Shown: positions 42,739 through 52,660 of the stretch, one piece after another
How positions within the stretch are numbered: position 1 is the stretch's first letter
Layout of the letters: every line of letters begins with the position of its first letter
Origin: Desulfosporosinus lacus DSM 15449
GTDB taxonomy: Bacteria; Bacillota; Desulfitobacteriia; Desulfitobacteriales; Desulfitobacteriaceae
NCBI RefSeq assembly: GCF_900129935.1
Contig: NZ_FQXJ01000011.1
Coordinates: 1-64,000, forward strand
Reading direction: 5' to 3'
DNA: 64,000 bases
The notes under the pieces: generated by a model
Databases searched by the model: none
The model's input: the letters and a program-made list of their open reading frames with translations, nothing else
Told to the model about the DNA's origin: nothing
Made by a program: the position numbers and the translations under genes

Positions 42739-44276
42739 AGGAACTAAGAGGGTTTGCGGAACGGATTCACAATGTGGCTCTCTTCCAACCACTTTTTGAT
42801 TTACAGAGAAGTCGCAAGTATCCCGAGTATGATTCCTTGGCGATCGGCTTTGGAATCTTGCTCTTTACGCTGGAAAATATGCTGATTGGACGAGAGCATT
42901 GCGATCACCAGGAAATCGCTGTTTATGTGCGTCAAATGATGGCGGAAAGTTATCAGGTCAATCTCAGCGAGAATGAAAGCACTGAGATGGCCTATTACTT
43001 CCTCGATGCCCTGCGTAACAACGGTCGGCCGTTTGATCTCGAATTTAAAGATTTGGAAACTGGTGGGGATGTGCGCTGTAAGTTTGCCCTGATTGAAGTG
43101 GCTAATTACGAAATTCATGGGAAAATGCGCTTTAAGCTCACTGATGCCGGGTTGGATTTGTTGTTTAAAACTAAGGAAATATATAAGGAACTTCGCATCA
43201 GCATCTCGCAGCTTTATTTGCGCCAACAGATCGAAAAAGGGGTCTTTCACGAAGCACTGCGCACGATTGATGATCTATATGTGCAGGTTCAAGATGTGCA
43301 TGGAAAAATCGAGAGAATCCGAAAACTCGTCTTGCGCAATGTCTCGGACGTCTCCGTGGCCAACTATATTGCTCTGATGGAAGAAGTGACTGAGCAACTT
43401 CGTCGGGAAAAGGAAGTTTTCGCCTCCCTACAAACCTTACTTCGGGAAACGGTCGACACCTATCGGTTCCGTGAGTTAAATGTTAAAGAACGGGAGAGCT
43501 TTGACCAATTGATCAGGGTATCCACCCGTCTTGACTTAGTCGTTAATGAACATAACCGTTTATTTACCAGTAAATTAAGCTTGGGCTCCTTACTCGAGGA
43601 AGCGATGTTGGACAGCTTAGCCAATACCTTTCGCGTGAAAGTCAATTTCGAGCATGAGTTTGTGGATCAAGTGATTAACAATAACACGCCGTTAGATGCT
43701 TTGCGCCAAGTACTGAACCCCCTCTTTAAATTTAAGCGAAATCCCTTCTTTAATATTCTGCGCGTGCTGGAAGCGCAAAGTGTTAAAAGCGATGAAGCCG
43801 AGCAACAAGAGGAGTTCCGGGGTCCTTCTGAAGAGGATCTTGCCAGAGCAGTAGAACGTGAACGTCTCTTGAAAAAACAACGGGATTCACGGACCTTAAA
43901 CTATTTAGGCATTATTCTAGGTTCCTTTAAGTCTCAATCGGAACAAACTCTGCAGGAGATTCTTGCTGAACTTCCTGTAGAAAGCTACGTGCAAGTTATT
44001 TCTGAAGTGGAATTCTACGCTTTCTTGGTTCAACTTCACCAAATGGGTGAGATACCGCTGGTGGTGGATGAGGAAATGCGTGCCAAGATTATCGATTCCG
44101 AAAGCGGCAATTTACCGTTTTTACTCTTGAAATACCTCGATGACCATCCCGAGGTGAGTCAATACATGGCCCTTGAGGTGCAGGCCGGGAATGATGAGCT
44201 TGTTTTTGAAAATCTCAGCAGAGTCACGGATTATCGATTCTCTGTTAGCTTAGAGGGGAGGGGTCAGGATGTTTGA
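42732..44276 (+). CDS. jetA: Wadjet system protein JetA (kleisin-like subunit)
   Basis: A 514-residue protein of the JetA/DUF5716 type, mainly helical, with a long central coiled-coil region (about 150-260, e.g. VTEQLRREKEVFASLQTLL) and winged-helix-like ends. In Wadjet, JetA is the kleisin linking the JetC SMC heads. The start is TTG at 42732 within the direct repeat. The gene overlaps jetB by 8 bases, showing tight coupling. No ATPase or nuclease motif is present, as expected. Confidence 0.85.
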   Translation: MGEELRGFAERIHNVALFQPLFDLQRSRKYPEYDSLAIGFGILLFTLENMLIGREHCDHQEIAVYVRQMMAESYQVNLSENESTEMAYYFLDALRNNGRPFDLEFKDLETGGDVRCKFALIEVANYEIHGKMRFKLTDAGLDLLFKTKEIYKELRISISQLYLRQQIEKGVFHEALRTIDDLYVQVQDVHGKIERIRKLVLRNVSDVSVANYIALMEEVTEQLRREKEVFASLQTLLRETVDTYRFRELNVKERESFDQLIRVSTRLDLVVNEHNRLFTSKLSLGSLLEEAMLDSLANTFRVKVNFEHEFVDQVINNNTPLDALRQVLNPLFKFKRNPFFNILRVLEAQSVKSDEAEQQEEFRGPSEEDLARAVERERLLKKQRDSRTLNYLGIILGSFKSQSEQTLQEILAELPVESYVQVISEVEFYAFLVQLHQMGEIPLVVDEEMRAKIIDSESGNLPFLLLKYLDDHPEVSQYMALEVQAGNDELVFENLSRVTDYRFSVSLEGRGQDV

Positions 44277-45003
44277 GTCCTACAAAGTCGAGACGGTCGA
44301 AACTGCTCTGAAGATCTTCTTGGAGCTGGCGCGGCTTGGTCAGCTTCACAAAGAAGATTATCCGGAAATGGTTCAAGCGTATAAAACTGATCAAGAGGTA
44401 CAGGGGCTGTTCACAAATATTATTGAACCTCTAGCCGATGTTAAGGTCTTGGAGTCGTTATACGTGCTTTACCTTTCCCCGAATGTGGATAACCGCTTCT
44501 TTGGCTATACCAATGAGGAACTCAGAGATAAAATGAAGTTGGCTACAAACCGGGAACTTTATCTGGCCTATTTCGTGATTCTGTCCCTGTTAGCGATGTT
44601 TTACGGTGAAGACAGCTTGAGTGAAGTAAGCCGTTCCTACGTTACCGTAAGTGACTTAGAACAGTTTGTGAGTACGAGACTTCAGGATTTAGGGGCCAAC
44701 CCGGACCTTCCGGACCTCGAAAAAGAACTGGAGATTAATTTGCTGAGTTCGGTGGAACTTTGGCAAGATATGCCGGAATATGATCCCGACCTCAAAGCGT
44801 TGCGTCGCAGTACGAAAAACAGGATCAGCTTTATTCTTAAAGTGGCCATGTTTCTAGAAGCTGAGGGGCTTGCCCATGTCGAGCAGGACAGGGAACTTTA
44901 TGCTACAGAGAAAACGGAACAAATGGTGCGAAAATATTATTCTGACCGGGGTCGTCAGGAAAAATTGCTCACCTTACTCTGTGCGCGAAAGGAGACCCTC
45001 TAA
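44269..45003 (+). CDS. jetB: Wadjet system protein JetB (KITE-like subunit)
   Basis: A 244-residue helical protein lying between jetA and jetC, in the position and size range of JetB (DUF4194-like; the KITE subunit, comparable to MukE). It shows no catalytic motif. The end of the sequence (KTEQMVRKYYSDRGRQEKLL) looks like a winged-helix tail. It overlaps jetA by 8 bases, and its stop is immediately followed by the jetC ATG, so the three are one translational unit. The identification rests on context plus length more than on motif. Confidence 0.8.
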   Translation: MFESYKVETVETALKIFLELARLGQLHKEDYPEMVQAYKTDQEVQGLFTNIIEPLADVKVLESLYVLYLSPNVDNRFFGYTNEELRDKMKLATNRELYLAYFVILSLLAMFYGEDSLSEVSRSYVTVSDLEQFVSTRLQDLGANPDLPDLEKELEINLLSSVELWQDMPEYDPDLKALRRSTKNRISFILKVAMFLEAEGLAHVEQDRELYATEKTEQMVRKYYSDRGRQEKLLTLLCARKETL

Positions 45004-48000
45004 ATGCCACAAATTTGGCGAGCGCGTTTGACCAATATTGAATATGATTCCGGTAAGAAAGTCTATGCGGACGAGCTGTTTCGTTTCAATAGCCAAAATA
45101 CCCTCATTAATTTGGCCAATGGGGGTGGGAAAACGCTGTTGATTCAGCTGCTTTTGCAAGTAGTGCTGCCCAATGAAACTCTCAACAAGCGTCCTTTAGC
45201 CGATCTCCTCGGGAGCAAGAAGTATACCGGGCATATCTTAGTCGAATGGAAACTGGATAACCCAGAGCCAACCTTCCTGACGACTGGCTTTTGTTTTACG
45301 CGCGGCAATGACGAGGGGGATCGCTTAAAGTACTTTCTGTACACCCTCCATTACCGGGAACCAAACGAGTTTGATATCATGAATTTACCGTTAGTCCAGC
45401 AGAAAACTCCGCTGGACTATACGGAATTACTGCTCCTGTTGCGTGGAGCTCGTCATCAAGATTCCCGTGTCACGATCTTTGACCGAGATGACAAAAAACG
45501 TGCCTATCTGGCCCACCTTGCCAGCTACAACATCTTTGAAAAAGATTGGAAAAACATTAAAGTAACCAACAATGTAGAAGGTGGAGTCGGGGAATTCTTT
45601 GCGGCGGCCAAGACCTCTAAGCAACTCTTAGAAACTGTCCTCATTCCAGCTGTTGAAGAGGCCATATTCGCGGGAGAGCAGGATGCGAAACGTTTGTCCC
45701 AGGCCTTTGCTCAAGTCCATCAGAACTTGGTTCGTCTGCCGGAATTACAAAAGAATCTGCACGATTTTCAGGTGCTGCGCACGGAAGGGGAGCGTGTTTT
45801 AGAAGCGGTTCGGAGTTTTGAGCAGAGTCAAGGTAAGCTAATTCGAGAGAAAAGCCGTTTGAGGAAGCTTTATAACAGTGCTGATCGAGATATGGGGGAG
45901 ATCAAGCAAGATTTAGCCAAGATTGAGGAACAATTAGTCATCTGGAAAAATCAGCGCATTGAGCTGTCCTTCAAGGCGGACAGTATTCCCTATGTACGCT
46001 TGTTGCAGCAAAAAGAGTTTGCAGAACACGGGAAGCGAGAGGCAGAAGAGAAGCTCAACTCAGCTACTGAGCAGTATTTAGAAGCAGACTTCGTCTGGCG
46101 CCAAAGTCGTGGGTATAATGACTATTTGGAGCGGGCAGAACTCTTCGGGGAAAATGCCGCTCTGAATAAAAGGAGAGAACTCGCTAGCCTAGGGCAGGAG
46201 GAACAGCTCCTGGAATTAGATCTCTCTAGGGTAAGCTTCCGAGCTATCCTCGCACGATTATGTTCAAAACTCGAAGAAGAGTATACCCAGTGCAGTGAAG
46301 CAAATATGGCCATGGACAAACGTTTAAGCGACCTCTCGGCCGAGTTAACAACGCTACGTCAAATGGATAAAAACTTAGCAACGAGGGTGGCGACCCTCGA
46401 AACCACCCTGGACCATTACCAAACGAAGTGGGACGAATTGTACCAAATCTATCAAAATATGGTTTGGTTAGAAGATCCAGCCCTGGCGTTACGTGAGCTG
46501 ACGGCGATACTTACTGGCCTCCAGGAAAAAATTAAGGCCCTGGAAGAACGGCGCTTGGCGTTATTCGCAGAGCAAAAAACCCGTGCCCAGAGAATTCAAG
46601 ATTTAGCAGTTCGGCTCAGTGGAAATCAAACGACTCTCAAAGCGCACCAGTCGGACAAACGCCAAGCTGAGGAGGCGTTGTTGGAACTGCAGGAGTTTTT
46701 GGGGCGTTATTCGATCCGCTGTGTTGTCCCTTATACTGAAGAAAGTAGGATCAAGGCGGAAATCAGCGCTAAGAAAATGGAGTTTCAAGATAAGATCCGG
46801 TTCGAGAGTGTAAGAATAGAACAACTTAAGGATCAATTAAGTCTCATCCGTGAATCGGGAGCGTATGTCCCAAACCGAGAAATTGTGAAGGTGCAAAAGC
46901 TTTTGGACGAGTTGCAGATTCCGGCCCAACTTGGGAGCAAGTGGCTGGAAGAGCAAGGGGTAAGCGAACAAGAACGTCTTGGCTATGTACGGCATAACCC
47001 TTTGCTTCCCTATGCTTTGATCCTAGCCGAAGAAGACTTTAAGCGCCTGCAAACCAACAAATCGTTTCAAACTGGAGTACTTAGTTGCCCGGTTCCGTTG
47101 CTGGTACGTCGACCGGATCTTGTCCCTCCGGAAGAATTGCCCCCCGAAAAGCTGATGTCCGTGAGTGGAGGTCCGGCGTATCTTCTCTGGCACAAAGGGT
47201 ATGACTATGCCTTATCTCCTGAGTCGTTAGAAAATGTGGTAACGGAATTGGAGCTTGAGCTGGATTGGGCGACCAGAAACCTTCAGACCTTAAGCGCAAA
47301 TGAAGAGCAGCTTAGAAAACTTGGTGATCTGGAAAGCTCTTTTTTCAGTCGATATCCTTCGGATTATCTCCCCATCCTCGAAAAACATCTCCAGAATGTT
47401 GAGCAGCAGTTGTCGTTGGACCTAGGCGAAAAGGAAAGTCTAGAAACGGAGAAAACTCAAGCAGAACTTGAAGCTGAAGAGATTAGGTTATTAAGTGAAG
47501 ATCTAAACAAAGCAGAGCATTTGCGAGGTAAGGACGTAGAAACGTTTACAGAGTGGCAGAAAGAAGCACTCGCGCACACTCGGCATTTAGAAGAACATAG
47601 GGGACTACGAGAGAAACAGGCCGAGATTACTCGCCGCCTACTTCAAGGTGAGGGTGAGGAAGGGCAACTTAATCGAGACCGCCTCACTGGAGCTAGTAGG
47701 CTTAAAGAGGTCGAAGGTTTAAGGAATACTCGAAGACTTGAGCTCAGAGACGTTCCGTTACCCAATCGGCAAGACTTAACTCCTCGTGAAGCCCAGTACG
47801 AGGAAGCGAAAAGGTGCTGGCGGGAAAGTGAAAACGCGGTTGCTGAGGTTCATTCAGAATTAAAGTACTGTGAGGAAAACATTAAGCGGAACCTGAACGA
47901 AATCGAACGCTTGCAAAAACGGATTGAACGGGATTTGAAATTGTCACTTGCCGAAGTTGAAGACGCTAAGTATAAGACCTCCGAGGAGGAACTCGATCGG

Positions 48001-49404
48001 TTGGAAGCGGAAAGCCTCGCTTGGAAAACGAAAATTGAATCCAGTCAAAAGACGGTGCACTCCAAAGACAAAGAAGTCGAACGACTCTCGGGCCAACTGA
48101 CGGAAAAAGAAACTCAAATCAACAAGATCTATGGAAGACCACCGGAAACGGGGTTTAATGACTTAGAGCTCGCGCTCGCTAAACTAGAAAGAGAGAAGCA
48201 CGCCCTTCAGCGCCAAGAACTGGAATGGACCTTGATCCAAAAAGATACAGTGGAGCAGGAACGAATCCTGGCAGATGGACAGAAGAGCTTGGCCACCAGT
48301 CTGAACCTTTTCGAAGTTCCACCGAGCGAAGAAACGCTGCCCCAGGAAGAATGGCAGCTGATCCGCGCTAAGCTCGCGAGTTCGATCGAGACCTTAACTC
48401 AAGAGTTAGGCCGGGTACAAAAATTAGTACAGAAGCTACGCGAGGCTGGTGAAAAGTCCTTTCGGGGGTATGCGGACATCCTGCGTCGTCAAGGGAACAG
48501 CGTTGTTGACCGCTTTGTGAGTCACCTGCTGGCCGATGAAGAGAGGCGTTTTCAACTTGAAGTAATGGAACAAGCCTTTACCAAGAGCTTTGAGATGATT
48601 GCCAAATTTGAAGAAAAAGTGTCGTTTGAGCTTATCGAAGCCGAGCGAAACAAACAAGAGCTCGTAGAGCTGTCGATCAATCAAGCGCAGAGAATCGCTC
48701 AAGAAATGCAGATGATCGACCGTTACGTGAAAGTTGACTATGCCGGCAAGCGAGTTAATGCCGTCCAGATCAAGCTTAAAGAGTGGGAACCTGATAAAGC
48801 TCATGCTCTGATGAATGCCTATATTGACGATTTGATCAAGGAGTTAAAGCGCCTGGCTGAACAAGGGGAACCGGAGGAGAAACAAGAGAAGTTTATTGAC
48901 AAAAAGATGGCTTCTCGTCAGCTGTTAAATGTCCTAGCTAACCTTGAGCAAGCTACGATCCGAGTCCTTAAGCCAGAACAGCACCCAACGAGCCCATATT
49001 TTGATCGCTGGGACGATGTTCAAAAATGGTCTGGGGGAGAACGGTTTGCAGGATATATGGCCATGTTTATGGCAATTCTCAGTTATACGAGGAGCAAACT
49101 AAGTAGCCTCCATAACCCCTATAAAGTTATGTTAGCGGATAATCCCTTTGGAGCCGCCTCCTCTCCACACGTCTTGAACCTCATTTTCCAGATGGCGGAA
49201 AGTAACAATATCCAGATGATTTGTCTCACCGCCCTCACTGAAGACACGATTTTCTCGTACTTTCCAGCGGTCTACAGCTTGCGTCTCCGACCATTCATGG
49301 GCAAGGACTATATGACCTCGAAGATCGAGCGCGGGTTCTATCAGATTGATCCTTTAGAAGAGGAGCTGCGCAAAAAACGGCAGATCGAATTTGAGTGGGA
49401 ATAG
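45004..49404 (+). CDS. jetC: Wadjet system protein JetC (SMC-like ATPase)
   Basis: A 1466-residue SMC/MukB-like ATPase. The Walker A loop NGGGKTLL (Lys43) is near the N-terminus; two very long coiled-coil arms (about 260-560 and 750-1200) surround a hinge-like region near 600-720; at the C-terminus come the ABC signature WSGGERFAGYM (from residue 1342) and the Walker B-like LADNPFG (Asp1379). JetC dimers with JetA and JetB extrude DNA loops and detect small circular DNA. Walker B has Asp-Asn rather than Asp-Glu, which seems characteristic of non-type-I JetC proteins, but whether it alters hydrolysis is not known to me. ATG follows the jetB stop directly. Confidence 0.92.
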   Translation: MPQIWRARLTNIEYDSGKKVYADELFRFNSQNTLINLANGGGKTLLIQLLLQVVLPNETLNKRPLADLLGSKKYTGHILVEWKLDNPEPTFLTTGFCFTRGNDEGDRLKYFLYTLHYREPNEFDIMNLPLVQQKTPLDYTELLLLLRGARHQDSRVTIFDRDDKKRAYLAHLASYNIFEKDWKNIKVTNNVEGGVGEFFAAAKTSKQLLETVLIPAVEEAIFAGEQDAKRLSQAFAQVHQNLVRLPELQKNLHDFQVLRTEGERVLEAVRSFEQSQGKLIREKSRLRKLYNSADRDMGEIKQDLAKIEEQLVIWKNQRIELSFKADSIPYVRLLQQKEFAEHGKREAEEKLNSATEQYLEADFVWRQSRGYNDYLERAELFGENAALNKRRELASLGQEEQLLELDLSRVSFRAILARLCSKLEEEYTQCSEANMAMDKRLSDLSAELTTLRQMDKNLATRVATLETTLDHYQTKWDELYQIYQNMVWLEDPALALRELTAILTGLQEKIKALEERRLALFAEQKTRAQRIQDLAVRLSGNQTTLKAHQSDKRQAEEALLELQEFLGRYSIRCVVPYTEESRIKAEISAKKMEFQDKIRFESVRIEQLKDQLSLIRESGAYVPNREIVKVQKLLDELQIPAQLGSKWLEEQGVSEQERLGYVRHNPLLPYALILAEEDFKRLQTNKSFQTGVLSCPVPLLVRRPDLVPPEELPPEKLMSVSGGPAYLLWHKGYDYALSPESLENVVTELELELDWATRNLQTLSANEEQLRKLGDLESSFFSRYPSDYLPILEKHLQNVEQQLSLDLGEKESLETEKTQAELEAEEIRLLSEDLNKAEHLRGKDVETFTEWQKEALAHTRHLEEHRGLREKQAEITRRLLQGEGEEGQLNRDRLTGASRLKEVEGLRNTRRLELRDVPLPNRQDLTPREAQYEEAKRCWRESENAVAEVHSELKYCEENIKRNLNEIERLQKRIERDLKLSLAEVEDAKYKTSEEELDRLEAESLAWKTKIESSQKTVHSKDKEVERLSGQLTEKETQINKIYGRPPETGFNDLELALAKLEREKHALQRQELEWTLIQKDTVEQERILADGQKSLATSLNLFEVPPSEETLPQEEWQLIRAKLASSIETLTQELGRVQKLVQKLREAGEKSFRGYADILRRQGNSVVDRFVSHLLADEERRFQLEVMEQAFTKSFEMIAKFEEKVSFELIEAERNKQELVELSINQAQRIAQEMQMIDRYVKVDYAGKRVNAVQIKLKEWEPDKAHALMNAYIDDLIKELKRLAEQGEPEEKQEKFIDKKMASRQLLNVLANLEQATIRVLKPEQHPTSPYFDRWDDVQKWSGGERFAGYMAMFMAILSYTRSKLSSLHNPYKVMLADNPFGAASSPHVLNLIFQMAESNNIQMICLTALTEDTIFSYFPAVYSLRLRPFMGKDYMTSKIERGFYQIDPLEEELRKKRQIEFEWE

Positions 49405-49557
49405 GGGTAAGGCGATCATGCTAGTCAACCATCGTTCGTGCGAAGTTGGATGAAGTTAACCTTGTCCACAGAGGAAAGTAGCTAAATAACCTATTGTCCG
49501 TTAGTGATACTTGTGATATGGAATTTATAGGGAATGGAAATCATGGGGGAAAAGGCT

Positions 49558-49899
49558 ATGGATATATCCTCATACGTCGAAGGAAATAAACTCAAAATTG
49601 AACAAGAGGAACGAAGACGTTTAGATTTTTATAAAGAAGCTCGCGAAAAAGCGGAGAAAGTTGCAAATGCCTTACGATATTCATTCCCTAATATTGAGGT
49701 TTATCTCTTTGGCTCACTGACGACAGATCGGTTTGAATTGGAGTCTGATATTGACATAGCTGTCAAAGGATTACTTGAGGAGCATTATTTCAAGGCGTAT
49801 CGGATTGCCGAAGATAATGCAGAACCGATTCCTATTGACTTCATTCAATTCGAATTTGCGCAGAAGTCTATGAGAGAACGCATTGTGAGGGATGAGTGA
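49558..49899 (+). CDS. MNT-type nucleotidyltransferase (antitoxin-like)
   Basis: A 113-residue minimal nucleotidyltransferase. The motif G-S-x10-D-x-D is visible as FGSLTTDRFELESDIDIAVK. MNT proteins pair with HEPN ribonucleases; in characterised pairs the MNT protein AMPylates and silences the HEPN toxin. The start ATG 49558 follows GGGGGA; ATG codons at 49534 and 49543 are in frame. The HEPN partner expected directly behind is present only as a broken remnant, so the antitoxin is left alone, just downstream of the Wadjet operon. Confidence 0.8.
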   Translation: MDISSYVEGNKLKIEQEERRRLDFYKEAREKAEKVANALRYSFPNIEVYLFGSLTTDRFELESDIDIAVKGLLEEHYFKAYRIAEDNAEPIPIDFIQFEFAQKSMRERIVRDE

Positions 49900-49903
49900 G
49901 AAT

Positions 49904-50043
49904 ATGACAAGCAAAGAAAAAAAGAGCACAATATAAAAGGCTTATCGTTGAAATTAAAGAGGATTTAAACGCAACGCAAATGACGTTTAAAAAAGATTGA
50001 AGATAGAAATTTTCAAGAGAGTTTCAGTAGAGCGGATAACTAA
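49904..50043 (+). pseudogene. Remnant of a HEPN toxin gene
   Basis: After ATG 49904 the frame stops within 10 codons. One frame over it reads KKRAQYKRLIVEIKEDLNAT, and after a second shift KKIEDRNFQESFSRADN. At least two frameshifts and loss of the R-x4-6-H active-site part leave no functional protein. Position directly behind an MNT gene supports the identity more than sequence does. Confidence 0.4.
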
Positions 50044-50172
50044 TAGAGGGAGCGAAATTAAGGGAATTGATATGCTCCTTTTTCACTATCCTGAACGACT
50101 GGATACTTATAATTCAATTGGAAACAATAGCGTATTGAGAAAATAAAAAAGAGAAGGAACCAGCGTGATTAT

Positions 50173-52629
50173 ATGACTGCAAAACTCACGGAGTACAACC
50201 AAAAAAGGAATTTTGCCAGAACCGCAGAACCGGAAGGGATAACAGAAATGGCCCAAGAGGGCCTGAGGTATGTGGTCCAACACCATATAGCCCGCAGAGA
50301 TCACTACGATTTCCGCCTGGAATGGGAGGGAGCTCTATTGAGCTGGGCAGTGCCCAAGGGCCCTTCCTACGATACTCGGGACAAGAGACTTGCCATACGG
50401 GTGGAGGAGCATCCCCTGGAATACAGGAACTTTGAGGGGACGATTCCCCAAGGGGAATATGGCGGCGGTGTGGTCATGCTCTGGGACGAAGGGTGCTGGG
50501 AACCCTCTGGGGATGTGGCTGAGGGACTTCGTGCAGGGATGCTGAAGTTTGTTCTTCAAGGACGCAGGCTTAAGGGCAAGTGGGCTCTGGTGCGCTTGAA
50601 AGGGAAAGTGGGGGAGAAGCAGGAAAATTGGCTGTTACTTAAAGAAAAAGATGAGTATGCCAAAACTGGCGAGGGGATTTCGAAATTTACCACCAGCATC
50701 CGAACCGGACGCACCATGACGGAAATTAAAGAAGGGGAAGAGGAAAGGATCACGAAGAACCCCTTCAATATTACCGGCGTACAGCTGGCCCAATTAGTCC
50801 ATACAGCTCCAAAGGGTGAGGATTGGCTTTATGAGTTGAAATACGACGGTTACAGGATACTGGCCTATATTGAAGGCAACAGCCTTCGGCTGATCACCAG
50901 GAACGGCCATGATTATACAAAGCGCTTTCAAGATGTCGCCGCTTCCCTCATTGAATTGGCGGTTGGTAGGGCGATGATTCTGGACGGCGAAATGGCCATC
51001 ACGGATGCAGCAGGTAAGACGGATTTTCAGGCCCTTCAGAGCTATCTGAAAAATCCCCAGGCCAAAAGCCTAACCTATATCGTCTTTGATCTTCTGGCCT
51101 TAGATGGAGCGGACCTCCGCGGCCAGCGCCTGATTGACAGAAAAGAAACCCTGGAAGCCTTGCTGAAGGATGCCCCAGAAAACCTTCATTACAGCCGGCA
51201 TGTGAAAGGAAAGGGCAAGGAAAGTTTCCGCACGGCCTGTGAGGCAGGTATGGAAGGGATCGTCGGCAAAAAAGCCGATTCCGTCTACAGTGGAGCAAGA
51301 AACGGTGACTGGATCAAACTTAAATGCGATCAAAGGCAGGAATTTGTCATCGGAGGTTATACCCTTTCCGATAAAAAAACCAGCGGGGTAAGTTCCCTGC
51401 TCCTGGGTGTCTATGCAGGCGGGACATTAGTCTATGCCGGCCGGGCCGGTACCGGCCTAAGCGAAGCCGACATGAAAGAGCTGGAGGGAAAATTTGCGGG
51501 CCTACTGAGAAGGGAGCCCCCTTTCCAACTCGCGCCCAAGCCCAGATCCACTGAAAAGATCACTTGGCTTGAACCTGAGCTGGTAGCGGAAATCAAATTT
51601 GCCGAGTGGACCGCAGATCATCTCTTAAGGCAGGCCAGCTTCAAAGGCCTGCGGAGGGATAAGAATCCCAAGGATATTAAAAAGGAAAAAGCGGCTGAGG
51701 ATAAAGCCGATGAGGAAGTACAGCCTCCATCAGCCGCTAAAGAAACGGTGAGCGTCGTGGAAACAAACACCAACGGTATCATCATCGAAGGAATTAAGAT
51801 CAGCAACCCGGACAAAGTGATCTTTGCCGACCCGGAAATCACCAAAGGGGATGTGATCCGGTATTATGCCCAGGTGGCAGAGCGCATGCTGCCCTATGTG
51901 AGCCACAGGGTTCTCAGCATTGTGCGCTGTCCCAAGGGCATCTCCCAGACCTGCTTCTATAAGAAGCATCCCGGTCCGGGAAGCATTGGGATTGTCACTA
52001 TCCCTATTTCCACCGGTGGCGGAGAAAAGGAAGACTACTTCTATATTGAGAACCCAGCCGGACTGATCGCCGAAGCACAAATGGGCACCCTGGAATTTCA
52101 TATCTGGGGGAGCCGTGTCGACGAGCTGGAAAAGCCTGATCTGATGGTCTTTGATCTGGATCCGGATGAGGGAATGGATCTGAGCAGGGTGCGCCAAGGG
52201 GTGCGGGATGTGAAAGCTATTCTTGCCGAGCTTTCCCTGAACTCCTATCTCAAGACCAGCGGCGGCAAAGGGTACCATGTGGTCGTCCCTTTAAAACCTG
52301 CCGTTACCTGGAATGTTTTTCACGATTTTGCCAGGCGCGTCGCCCAAGTAATGGAGCAGAAGTGGCCTGAGCGCTATACAAGCAATGTGAGAAAGGCTAA
52401 GCGCACCAACAAGATCTTCATTGACTGGATTCGCAACGGCAGAGGTGCTACCAGCATTGCCCCCTATTCCCTGAGAGCGCGAAACGGGGCCGGGGTGTCC
52501 ATGCCCATTGGGTGGGATGAACTGGACATAGTGGCTCCTAATGGTGTCAATATGGCGGAGGCCCTCCGGAGGATCGGTGGTAATGACCCTTGGAACGATT
52601 TTTTCCGGAACAATCAGCAGCTTAAATGA
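50173..52629 (+). CDS. ligD: Multifunctional DNA ligase D (PE-LIG-POL)
   Basis: An 818-residue LigD of full length. Order: 3'-phosphoesterase domain (about 1-150; HHIARRDHYDFRLEW, PKGPSYDTRDKRLA, GEYGGGVV), ATP-dependent ligase domain (about 200-500) with AMP-accepting Lys223 in ELKYDGYR, and primase-polymerase domain (about 550-818; DLDPDEGMD, TSGGKGYHVVVPL, RNGRGATSIAPYSLRAR). It repairs double-strand breaks by end joining with Ku, chiefly in spores or stationary cells. GC content is higher than in neighbouring genes. No ku gene is adjacent; only a 53-codon ku fragment exists at 6287-6445 in this window. Confidence 0.95.
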   Translation: MTAKLTEYNQKRNFARTAEPEGITEMAQEGLRYVVQHHIARRDHYDFRLEWEGALLSWAVPKGPSYDTRDKRLAIRVEEHPLEYRNFEGTIPQGEYGGGVVMLWDEGCWEPSGDVAEGLRAGMLKFVLQGRRLKGKWALVRLKGKVGEKQENWLLLKEKDEYAKTGEGISKFTTSIRTGRTMTEIKEGEEERITKNPFNITGVQLAQLVHTAPKGEDWLYELKYDGYRILAYIEGNSLRLITRNGHDYTKRFQDVAASLIELAVGRAMILDGEMAITDAAGKTDFQALQSYLKNPQAKSLTYIVFDLLALDGADLRGQRLIDRKETLEALLKDAPENLHYSRHVKGKGKESFRTACEAGMEGIVGKKADSVYSGARNGDWIKLKCDQRQEFVIGGYTLSDKKTSGVSSLLLGVYAGGTLVYAGRAGTGLSEADMKELEGKFAGLLRREPPFQLAPKPRSTEKITWLEPELVAEIKFAEWTADHLLRQASFKGLRRDKNPKDIKKEKAAEDKADEEVQPPSAAKETVSVVETNTNGIIIEGIKISNPDKVIFADPEITKGDVIRYYAQVAERMLPYVSHRVLSIVRCPKGISQTCFYKKHPGPGSIGIVTIPISTGGGEKEDYFYIENPAGLIAEAQMGTLEFHIWGSRVDELEKPDLMVFDLDPDEGMDLSRVRQGVRDVKAILAELSLNSYLKTSGGKGYHVVVPLKPAVTWNVFHDFARRVAQVMEQKWPERYTSNVRKAKRTNKIFIDWIRNGRGATSIAPYSLRARNGAGVSMPIGWDELDIVAPNGVNMAEALRRIGGNDPWNDFFRNNQQLK

Positions 52630-52660
52630 ATTGCTGTCATTTGTTGTCCCGTCAATTTAA

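Noticed and set aside
40800-45003. Reading jetD, jetA and jetB as ordinary MukBEF or SbcCD components
   Set aside because: The Toprim-type JetD next to the SMC-kleisin-KITE set is specific to Wadjet; no MukF- or SbcD-like motif is seen.
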